Part shown: positions 1-4,468 of the stretch, piece by piece
How the letters are laid out: every line of letters starts with the position of its first letter
Numbering within the stretch: the stretch's first letter is position 1
DNA from: Syntrophaceae bacterium UBA7544
GTDB taxonomy: Bacteria > Desulfobacterota > Syntrophia > Syntrophales > Smithellaceae
DNA: 5,228 nt
Assembly (NCBI GenBank): GCA_002479215.1
Contig: DLME01000133.1
Location: forward strand, 1 to 5,228
Direction of reading: 5' to 3'
Notes under the pieces: model-generated
What the model was told of the DNA's origin: nothing
The model's input: only the letters and a program-made list of their open reading frames with translations
Database searches by the model: none
Made by a program: the position numbers and the translations under genes

Positions 1-45
1 TGGAGTCTCACTACCGCCGCTGACAATGATTATTTTTTTCGTCAT
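1..45 (-). CDS. 5' end of a TPP-riboswitch-controlled gene, possibly thiamine diphosphokinase (partial)
   Basis: Only the first 15 codons are present; the gene runs off the left edge. It reads MTKKIIIVSGGSETP from an ATG at 45-43. A hydrophobic strand followed by a Gly-Gly turn at the very N-terminus suits thiamine diphosphokinases and other nucleotide-binding alpha/beta proteins, but 15 residues cannot prove a family. The stronger evidence is context: the start lies 25 nt beyond an intrinsic terminator that itself follows a canonical TPP riboswitch on the same strand, so the product is very probably involved in thiamine synthesis, salvage or uptake. The ribosome site is weak (a GAG/GAGA stretch just upstream). 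The other nearby ATG, in ACTATGAGA, meets a stop after four codons, so the start at 45 is preferred. The start and reading direction are well supported; the function is inference. Confidence 0.6.
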   Translation of the reverse strand, partial: MTKKIIIVSGGSETP

Positions 46-70
46 ACAATTCTCATAGTTCCCAAAACAA

Positions 71-103
71 TAAAAGCCATACCCTTAGGGGATATGGCTT
101 TTA
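71..103 (-). terminator. Intrinsic terminator of the TPP riboswitch (expression platform)
   Basis: An inverted repeat pairs TAAAAGCCATA (71-81) with TATGGCTTTTA (93-103), 11 bp. It is extended inward by three G-C pairs around one bulged A, leaving a very short loop. On the minus strand the 3' arm ends in TTTTA and is followed by a further T-rich stretch (TTGTTTT). It lies between the riboswitch aptamer and the start codon at 45. This is the expected arrangement for premature transcription termination when the aptamer is bound to TPP. The pairing is read directly; the regulatory logic is inferred from known TPP riboswitches. Confidence 0.87.
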
Positions 104-118
104 CTAAAAATTTTTATT

Positions 119-198
119 GCCGCCACTCCCTACGCCGGCATTACCCGGGTCAGGTTCAAAGGGTATAATCTCAGCCATCAATGGCACCCCATTGACAT
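119..198 (-). ncRNA. TPP (THI-element) riboswitch aptamer
   Basis: The minus strand shows the THI-box hallmarks in order: GGGGTGCC (190-183), the GGCTGAGA pyrimidine-binding segment (about 176-169), ATACCC (165-160), AACCTGA (156-150), GGGTAATGCC (147-138), and GCGTAGGGA (135-127). P2 forms between GGGGT and ATACCC. P3 is the short hairpin GCC-ATTGAT-GGC. The pyrophosphate-side arm carries CCGG...CCGG pairing around GGTAATG. The outer P1 helix is AT-rich and poorly defined, so the ends are approximate. It binds thiamine pyrophosphate and feeds into the terminator at 71-103, repressing the gene at 1-45. Confidence 0.96.
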
Positions 199-199
199 A

Positions 200-228
200 A
201 ATTTATTACAATAACTCCCAAAATGCAA
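200..228 (-). promoter_or_regulatory. Candidate promoter of the riboswitch transcript
   Basis: On the minus strand, TTGCAT (228-223) and TAAATT (205-200) are separated by 17 nt. Transcription would start about 193, just ahead of the aptamer, which is where a riboswitch leader should begin. The hexamers match the sigma-70 consensus only in part (3 of 6 and 4 of 6), so the support is mainly position and spacing. Confidence 0.4.
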
Positions 229-260
229 ACTGTTTAATTGATCAGTCCAGAGATAAATTT

Positions 261-605
261 CTAACTACGATTGTTGAGCACTCGCGAATAACGCAACGTG
301 AGTATTATAACAATGAGCGGCGGAGCGATGAGACAGAAAAGTCCTGCCTTCATGAAATACTCTGGAAGGAGATATTGATAAATGTACAGAAGGTAAACGG
401 CAATCCCTGAAATAATGCTGGAAATAACAAAGTTTCTGCCAAAGTAGGCGTTAGATTCGTACCAAATGTTTTCATCGGCTAAAGTTGTGCGGGTGCGAAA
501 TCCATAAACGGGATTGGGCGGTACCCTGCGCAAAATGAGCGGAATAGCAATCAAAATAAAAAGAAGATTACAAGCTAAAATGGTACTAAGGGTTTTAAAG
601 TACAT
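261..605 (-). CDS. SdpI-family small integral membrane protein
   Basis: A 114-aa protein with three likely membrane segments (about residues 8-25, 58-80 and 86-104). Between the first two is the SdpI-family signature: VPPNPVYGFRT (28-38), TL at 41-42, W48, N52 and G56, i.e. the P-N-x-x-Y-G-F-R-T...TL...W...N...G pattern. The family is named after the Bacillus SdpI immunity protein, but most members are short uncharacterised membrane proteins; nothing here (no SdpC-like toxin, no SdpR-like repressor) supports an immunity role. The ATG at 605-603 is preceded by AGGAAAGAG at 619-611, a good ribosome site at normal spacing. It ends in TAG. The gap of 156 nt from the upstream DUF202 gene leaves it open whether they share a transcript; I saw no convincing promoter in that gap. 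Base composition matches the conserved genes, not the AT-rich insert. Confidence 0.88.
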   Translation of the reverse strand: MYFKTLSTILACNLLFILIAIPLILRRVPPNPVYGFRTRTTLADENIWYESNAYFGRNFVISSIISGIAVYLLYIYQYLLPEYFMKAGLFCLIAPPLIVIILTLRYSRVLNNRS

Positions 606-761
606 CCAAACTCTTTCCTATTATTGTTTACAGGATAATATAAATATGAAGCATCTATCTATTCTATAGTAATAACAGGGGGCTGTTGTACCAGCTCGCT
701 AATTATTTTCAAAAGAGTTACCTAATTATTGAGCATTAACAAGCGTCACCGATTTTTTTCC

Positions 762-1067
762 CTATTGTACCATCCCAATCTCATACCCTAACTTTGTTTC
801 CTTCTCTCGGAGTTTCCGGATTGCCTTCCTGAAGTGCACATACCGCCTCGCTGATTCGGCGATGAGAAGGACGCCCAAGATAATAAAGACCACCCCTGTG
901 CAAAAATAGAGCAGACCGCTCAGAAACTTCATGATAACAAGACCGACGGACGTGAAGGCCAGGCCTGTCTGCATATATGAATGCATTGTCCTCTCGCGTG
1001 AGAGGAGAGTTTGTTCCTCCATGAGGAGCAGTTTTATATCGTCGTCGCTCTCCATATCCTGCACCAT
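762..1067 (-). CDS. DUF202 family membrane protein
   Basis: A 101-aa protein with an acidic N-terminus, then the DUF202 hallmark LLSRERTMHSYMQTGLAF (residues 21-38, with the invariant-type R-E-R-T at 24-27). Two membrane helices follow at about 33-50 and 53-71, and then a basic cytoplasmic tail (ARRYVHFRKAIRKLRE). This closely follows the family layout, in which L-A-x-E-R-T-x-L-A-x-x-R-T precedes the first helix and an R-Y-x-x-x-R-x-x-x-x-L stretch follows the second. The biochemical role of the family is not established. The ATG at 1067 is the most upstream candidate but has no good ribosome site. A second in-frame ATG at 1055 (residue 5) has AGGA too close to it, so the start is uncertain by four codons. 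It ends in TAG. A plausible promoter sits 35-64 nt upstream. Confidence 0.88.
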   Translation of the reverse strand: MVQDMESDDDIKLLLMEEQTLLSRERTMHSYMQTGLAFTSVGLVIMKFLSGLLYFCTGVVFIILGVLLIAESARRYVHFRKAIRKLREKETKLGYEIGMVQ

Positions 1068-1101
1068 CTTGTGAGATTTTGTTCTCTGTGAAGTTAGTAT
1101 T

Positions 1102-1131
1102 ACTCTATCAGCACTGAGGGGAAAATGGCAA
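1102..1131 (-). promoter_or_regulatory. Candidate promoter for the DUF202 gene
   Basis: On the minus strand TTGCCA (1131-1126, 5 of 6 consensus) and TAGAGT (1107-1102, 4 of 6) are 18 nt apart, and the -10 box is preceded by TGA, matching the extended -10 TGn element. Transcription would begin near 1095, giving a leader of about 28 nt to the ATG at 1067. Confidence 0.45.
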
Positions 1132-1215
1132 GCTGTAAATAGGACATTGCCGTGGTCGTTAAATATTAAAGAAAGCTATATCTCCGTAAATAACAGTAGA
1201 CAAAGATGGACGATG

Positions 1216-1260
1216 AGCAAGGTATTCCGGCAGAACGTTTGATAAGAACTTGCTTTTTTT
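1216..1260 (+). terminator. Terminator-like hairpin and T-run on the plus strand
   Basis: AGCAAG (1216-1221) pairs with CTTGCT (1249-1254), and six more T residues follow (1255-1260). The 27-nt loop can fold further, for example TTC-CGGCA-GAA at 1225-1235. The order stem then T-run only makes sense for plus-strand transcription, yet no plus-strand gene precedes it. The stem is short and the loop long, so this could be chance. Confidence 0.25.
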
Positions 1261-1516
1261 GAAAAGAAGTATAGGAAAAACAGTTTTGCATGTCATAAAT
1301 ATAACAAAATTATTCCTTTGACCTGATGAAAATTGCATTATATAAATTTCTGGAGCAATACGAATAACGGCTCTGTAAGATTATCTATGAATATTCTGAT
1401 CTAAACAAACAGAAACAATCAACTCACGCGTTGTTCTCATCTACTACTGTTCAGCGGTGGTCGATTTTTAGAAATGAAGATTACGGATGGAAAGAGAGTA
1501 AACCACTATGCAATTG

Positions 1517-3202
1517 TTATTTGATTTTCATTAGTTCAATTGCCAACTTGCTAAGTTTCTCTAGGTTTGCAAAATTTCCTTCCGAAAAAGGATTCTCGTA
1601 GCTTTCGATTTTATTAATTGATTTTGGGTTAATAAGAAGATCATCAATTATCGAAAGCTGTTTTAGTATCTTATCTTTTATTTCATCTGTTTTTTGTTTC
1701 TCAGATTCAAGGTTCGCTTTGTCTTCTTCAATCTCTGCCGAGGTTGTTGCAATTGCTCTTTCAAGTTCAACAACTTTATCCCACTCACTGTTGTCCAAAG
1801 TGTCTGGTTTTTCTTTCAACGGGGTTAAGTTGACAATACTATTGAGAGCGTTTGCTAGTGATTTATTTTTTCTAATTGATTTATCTAAAGCAATATATGT
1901 CTCCGCTTTTTTATTTAATTTCTCTAGGTCTTTATATTTGATCCATTCTGGCTTATCCTTTTTTAGAAATTCTTGGGCTTCGTATAAAGACGATATATCA
2001 TCAATCCCTAAGAGCTGAATTTTGTATGCGATATCTTCTAGAGATTCTTGATCTTTTTTATTTAAAATGGACAAATTAGTCTCTTTTAAATATTTTAATG
2101 GGTTATAGTTATAGTATTTGAGAATTTCTGTGTAAACCAGTTCATAGTAACACTCTGTTAGGAATTTCTTATATTCATCCAAGAATACTGGTAACATCCC
2201 TGAAGGGATTCCAAATTCCAATTCTTTTAATATATCATCCTTTGAAAGGTGAAATTTTTTCCTTAGTTTTTGGACTGTTATAAAATTTTCATTTATCTTT
2301 TTAACAATTTCTTGCCATTTGTTTTCTGGAAAATGTTTTGGTTTTTTCAAAAGAAAATATTTTTGTAAATTAGAGAAGGAACTACTTGTCTTAATTGAAT
2401 ACGACAACTGATCTTCTAAGCTCTTTGATGCTTTATCTTTCAATAATTCCCATTCGTCTTCAGTCAAAAAATTGGGTTTGTCTTGATTCAATATTTTGTA
2501 GTTTTCTTCCTCTTCAATATTAATTATATCTAAAGATGTAGGTTTAATTTTCCCTTCAATATATTTTCTTCTAATTGAAACCCATTTCTCTCGCGATACG
2601 TATATTGGTTTCTTTTTGTTCAGATAATCATAGTAATTCGTATAGGCACCACGTGACTCTAGCCCATCAATTGCTATTGAGCGAAATTGAAATAGAATCA
2701 TAATAAGATAGAAAATAATTAGTGCGTAAAAAATAAAATAACGTATTATGCCATAAATTGATTGGCCATCACTTGCTAATGCTTCTTTAGCGTTACCTTT
2801 ATTGTGTTTGATTTCTATATTATTTGATTTGATGCCCTCACCGGATGTTTTGAAAATATATAAAAAATCGGCACCCGGAGGTAGAGAAGGATAGATAGCT
2901 TCAAAATGGCCGTTTAGGTTCTGTTCTTTAACCACATCACTGACCAAGTTCTTACGTACTTTATAGTCCTTAACAAATCCATCTATTTTGATTTGTATTT
3001 GTGTTGCAGATATATTGCCGTTATTTTTTACAACTAATTGTTGGATAGTTTCCACGGTGGAAGCTTCATTGAACTTTGTAGGTATTTTTTCGGAGAGGGT
3101 ATAACGCAAATCTACATACTCTCTATTTAAATTAAAAGCAAAATAGGCAACTATCAGTCCTACTACAAGTGTGGAAATTGCATAAACAGATATCTGTTTC
3201 AT
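1517..3202 (-). CDS. Unrecognised 561-aa two-helix membrane protein with KP-x(7)-W repeats
   Basis: I do not recognise this protein. Residues 5-24 form an N-terminal membrane anchor. Residues 25-150 appear to lie outside the membrane and look beta-rich; VVKNNGNISATQIQIKI (57-73) resembles the N-x-G strand pattern of CARDB/Ig-like folds. A second helix spans about 151-173 and is followed by Arg174. The remaining 388 residues should be cytoplasmic, lysine/glutamate-rich and helical. They contain five copies of KP, seven residues, then W or L, with the prolines at 199, 243, 288, 418 and 466. Residues about 476-522 look like a coiled coil. The topology (N in, ectodomain out, C-terminal bulk in) suggests a membrane sensor or scaffold, but that is inference. 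The ATG at 3202 has AAGGAG at 3216-3211 with 8-nt spacing, so the start is secure. It ends in TAA. The gene is far more AT-rich than queE or DUF202, suggesting acquisition by transfer. Confidence 0.85.
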   Translation of the reverse strand: MKQISVYAISTLVVGLIVAYFAFNLNREYVDLRYTLSEKIPTKFNEASTVETIQQLVVKNNGNISATQIQIKIDGFVKDYKVRKNLVSDVVKEQNLNGHFEAIYPSLPPGADFLYIFKTSGEGIKSNNIEIKHNKGNAKEALASDGQSIYGIIRYFIFYALIIFYLIMILFQFRSIAIDGLESRGAYTNYYDYLNKKKPIYVSREKWVSIRRKYIEGKIKPTSLDIINIEEEENYKILNQDKPNFLTEDEWELLKDKASKSLEDQLSYSIKTSSSFSNLQKYFLLKKPKHFPENKWQEIVKKINENFITVQKLRKKFHLSKDDILKELEFGIPSGMLPVFLDEYKKFLTECYYELVYTEILKYYNYNPLKYLKETNLSILNKKDQESLEDIAYKIQLLGIDDISSLYEAQEFLKKDKPEWIKYKDLEKLNKKAETYIALDKSIRKNKSLANALNSIVNLTPLKEKPDTLDNSEWDKVVELERAIATTSAEIEEDKANLESEKQKTDEIKDKILKQLSIIDDLLINPKSINKIESYENPFSEGNFANLEKLSKLAIELMKIK

Positions 3203-3210
3203 CTAAAGTT

Positions 3211-3216
3211 CTCCTT
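3211..3216 (-). promoter_or_regulatory. Ribosome binding site of the 561-aa gene
   Basis: AAGGAG lies 8 nt upstream of the ATG at 3202-3200. It is the strongest Shine-Dalgarno match among the minus-strand genes here and fixes the start. Confidence 0.85.
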
Positions 3217-3255
3217 TTTTTCTACGGGTAGAACTATCAGCACATAATAATTATT

Positions 3256-3298
3256 TTTATAAGTGTTTAATGAAATACCAAACAAATATCTATGTCAA
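3256..3298 (-). promoter_or_regulatory. Candidate promoter region for the 561-aa gene
   Basis: There are two overlapping options on the minus strand. One is a perfect -35 TTGACA (3298-3293) with a weak -10 TTTCAT (3275-3270), spacer 17. The other is TTGTTT (3285-3280) with a good -10 TATAAA (3261-3256), spacer 18. Either would give the membrane-protein gene its own promoter, separate from the gene at 3367-3855. Confidence 0.45.
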
Positions 3299-3323
3299 GC
3301 GAAATGAATTAAAAATTCTCTAA

Positions 3324-3341
3324 AAATTGTGGGAACAACTT
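3324..3341 (-). terminator. Weak terminator candidate after the 162-aa gene
   Basis: On the minus strand AAGTTGT, loop TCCC, ACAATTT can form a 7-bp stem with one G-T pair, continuing into a short T-stretch before AGAG. It lies 26 nt after the stop codon at 3367. The stem is AT-rich and the T-run mostly used up by pairing, so support is slight. Confidence 0.22.
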
Positions 3342-3366
3342 AATAATTTTGCATATTTATAAACGA

Positions 3367-3855
3367 TCATGTCAAACTATCATGATAGACAAATTTCGGT
3401 AATGTCTTATACTTCGTTAAGAAACTACGAAGTTTTTCAGATTTGGTAATTTTTATTACTCGATCAATTTTTTCAGCAAATTTATTTCTCATTATAAGTC
3501 TAAATATAGCATTCTCATCATTGGATGATAAATCAATCAACTTTGAAAGTGAATTATTGGGCAGATAGCTTTTGTATTTTTCTCTTAATTTCCGAGACAA
3601 ACGCTGTTCAGCTTGGGATACCGAGTCATCAACCATTGTTGAAAGGTCAAAATTTGCAATGTCCCTCGGTACATTAGATGTATTAAGGTCTATTCTCAAT
3701 TCGTCATAAATTAGATCATCATTTTCAAGAAATGCAAAATATTCACTATAAGCTAATGGTCTAGCTTTGGTATCAACGGTAATAATTACTGTTGCACGAC
3801 CAAGTCCGTTTAGGTAACTACCTATGTAAATATAAAAATTATCAGATTCTGGCAT
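3367..3855 (-). CDS. Unrecognised soluble protein, about 162 aa
   Basis: I do not recognise a family. The first 55 residues alternate hydrophobic and polar positions in a beta-like way (FYIYIGSYLNGLGRATVIITV at residues 7-27). The rest looks helical and basic, with EQRLSRKLREKYKSYL in the middle and a lysine-rich tail. There is no signal peptide, membrane segment, cysteine or tryptophan. Start choice: a GTG at 3864 would add three residues (MVK). The ATG at 3855 is preferred because GGGGAG at 3869-3864 sits 8 nt before it, and that same ribosome site would overlap the GTG. It ends in TGA. It lies 164 nt upstream of the 561-aa membrane-protein gene on the same strand and shares its AT-rich composition, so both may have arrived together, but each has its own candidate promoter. 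Whether they cooperate is unknown. Confidence 0.72.
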   Translation of the reverse strand: MPESDNFYIYIGSYLNGLGRATVIITVDTKARPLAYSEYFAFLENDDLIYDELRIDLNTSNVPRDIANFDLSTMVDDSVSQAEQRLSRKLREKYKSYLPNNSLSKLIDLSSNDENAIFRLIMRNKFAEKIDRVIKITKSEKLRSFLTKYKTLPKFVYHDSLT

Positions 3856-3895
3856 TTTAACCACTCCCCATTAGTATTGATAATGGCTAACAGTG

Positions 3896-3923
3896 TTTAT
3901 ATGGATCAGTGATAATATTACAA
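3896..3923 (-). promoter_or_regulatory. Candidate promoter for the 162-aa gene
   Basis: On the minus strand TTGTAA (3923-3918) and TATAAA (3901-3896) are 16 nt apart. The predicted start near 3889 leaves a leader of about 34 nt that contains the GGGGAG ribosome site. The -10 box matches 5 of 6 and the -35 box 4 of 6, in AT-rich surroundings. Confidence 0.45.
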
Positions 3924-4073
3924 ACGCCGCTAAATTACCGCATGAAACTTTTAAAGAACAAAGATTTTTTAATGATTATTGTTTGTAACGTAGCATAAAA
4001 TTATGAATTTGGAAATTGAAGACTTCAGGAAGTAATGTTTATATATTAAATAAAGGCTTATAATCCGTGTAAT

Positions 4074-4195
4074 AATTAAGATTTAAAATAAAGGAGATAT
4101 TCTTAATGTTATCAGAAAATATGATAACACATTGAACATTAACGAGTTACCAAGATATTCCTAATATTAACTATTCGGTCAAAATTAAGATTTAA
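4074..4195. repeat. 13-bp perfect direct repeat pair
   Basis: AATTAAGATTTAA occurs at 4074-4086 and again at 4183-4195, 109 bp apart. Between the two copies lies a second pair of near repeats: 4095-4111 and 4153-4169 match at 15 of 17 positions (AGATATTC-TAAT-TTA). The first segment of the 4153 copy, CAAGATATT (4151-4159), also has an inverted partner AATATCTTG at 4216-4224. Confidence 0.55.
4107..4129. repeat. Inverted repeat within the 9-codon ORF
   Basis: TGTTATCA (4107-4114) and TGATAACA (4122-4129) are perfect complements around a 7-nt loop. They lie entirely inside the short plus-strand ORF that begins at 4106. TTAATGTT (4103-4110) can alternatively pair with AACATTAA (4135-4142). The two pairings share bases, so they exclude each other. 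The symmetry could also be an operator for a dimeric repressor. Confidence 0.5.
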
Positions 4196-4223
4196 CAATG
4201 ACATTTTTTTTTATAAATATCTT

Positions 4224-4279
4224 GAGGACTGGCAACATGTCGGTTTGACTAACTACATTTTCCTAAGGAGGATTGGCAA
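4224..4279. repeat. 12-bp direct repeat pair next to the queE 3' end
   Basis: GAGGACTGGCAA (4224-4235) and GAGGATTGGCAA (4268-4279) agree at 11 of 12 bases, 44 bp apart. The second copy ends 4 bp from the queE stop codon. Its GC-richer make-up stands out from the surrounding AT-rich DNA, so it may be a trace of local duplication or of the junction with the insert. Confidence 0.5.
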
Positions 4280-4282
4280 GCC

Positions 4283-4468
4283 TTATCTTACTCCCAATAT
4301 TTTATGCAACTGAAGACTAATGCGCCATTGCGGATGGGCAAGGACATAATCCAAGGTTCTTTGCTTGTTCGCTTCACGATCGGTGCTATCCATTGGCTGT
4401 AAAAAAAAGTGCTGAAAATCAAGCTGGTCATATTTTTCCGGCTCCGCACCCAACTGTGGGAAGACCAA
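4283..4468 (-). CDS. Possible separately translated QueE C-terminal fragment (61 aa)
   Basis: After the internal TAG the same frame can restart at a TTG (4468-4466), six nucleotides beyond AGGAG (4479-4475), a ribosome-site match made partly of the stop codon itself. This would give the last 61 residues of QueE, including the FFLQPMD and QLHKIL segments. The close spacing would suit translational coupling by termination and reinitiation. The sequence shows the elements; whether the piece is made, and whether it can complement the N-terminal piece, is inference. Confidence 0.3.
   Translation of the reverse strand: MVFPQLGAEPEKYDQLDFQHFFLQPMDSTDREANKQRTLDYVLAHPQWRISLQLHKILGVR

Larger units (their letters stand above)
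1068..1516. other. 449-bp gap with no convincing gene
   Basis: This stretch separates the AT-rich 561-aa gene from the DUF202 gene. I read both strands in all frames and found no ORF with a start, ribosome site and recognisable product. Apart from the candidate promoter at 1102-1131 and a terminator-like hairpin at 1216-1260, it shows nothing definite. The 561-aa gene has no clear terminator in this gap. It may hold the left junction of the AT-rich insert or the decayed remains of a gene. Confidence 0.5.
4059..4212 (+). other. Possible small plus-strand transcription unit
   Basis: In order on the plus strand there is a perfect -10 hexamer TATAAT (4059-4064), a strong AAGGAG ribosome site (4091-4096) and a 9-codon ORF, MLSENMITH (4106-4135). 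A weak nested hairpin (GTCA 4178-4181 with TGAC 4199-4202) is then followed by nine T residues (4204-4212). No acceptable -35 box exists at 16-18 nt spacing, and single hexamers are easily found by chance in AT-rich DNA. It could be a short leader or small RNA, the stub of a deleted plus-strand gene, or coincidence. Confidence 0.22.
3856..4282. other. AT-rich intergenic region between queE and the 162-aa gene
   Basis: No minus-strand gene and no RNA gene that I recognise lies here. From about 4059 to 4279 it holds several short direct and inverted repeats and a small plus-strand cassette (-10-like box, ribosome site, 9-codon ORF, T-run). The edge towards 3856 carries the candidate promoter of the 162-aa gene. 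No clear minus-strand terminator follows the queE stop at 4283. Confidence 0.6.

Noticed and set aside
674..687. Small hairpin AACAG-GGGG-CTGTT between the DUF202 and SdpI genes
   Set aside because: It has only 5 bp of stem and no T-run on either strand, too weak to call a terminator or operator.
1368..1601. Open plus-strand frame of about 77 codons (including a stretch like TTVQRWSIFRNEDYGW)
   Set aside because: It looked protein-like at first, but has no start codon with a ribosome site, runs antisense into the 561-aa gene, and matched no family I know.
1719..2018. Plus-strand ORF of 99 aa
   Set aside because: It is antisense to the coiled-coil region of the 561-aa gene, rich in Ser/Leu as expected for a shadow of Glu/Lys codons, and has no ribosome site or family signature.
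4263..4271. Consensus-like plus-strand ribosome site AAGGAGG just after queE
   Set aside because: No ATG or GTG follows at a usable distance on the plus strand; the only near start is a TTG too close to it, and the downstream DNA is antisense to queE.
1126..4281. Shared 8-mer TGGCAAGC at 1126-1133 and 4274-4281 as possible attachment-site repeats around the AT-rich genes
   Set aside because: Eight bases is within chance for regions of this size, and no integrase, tRNA end or longer match supports an attachment site.
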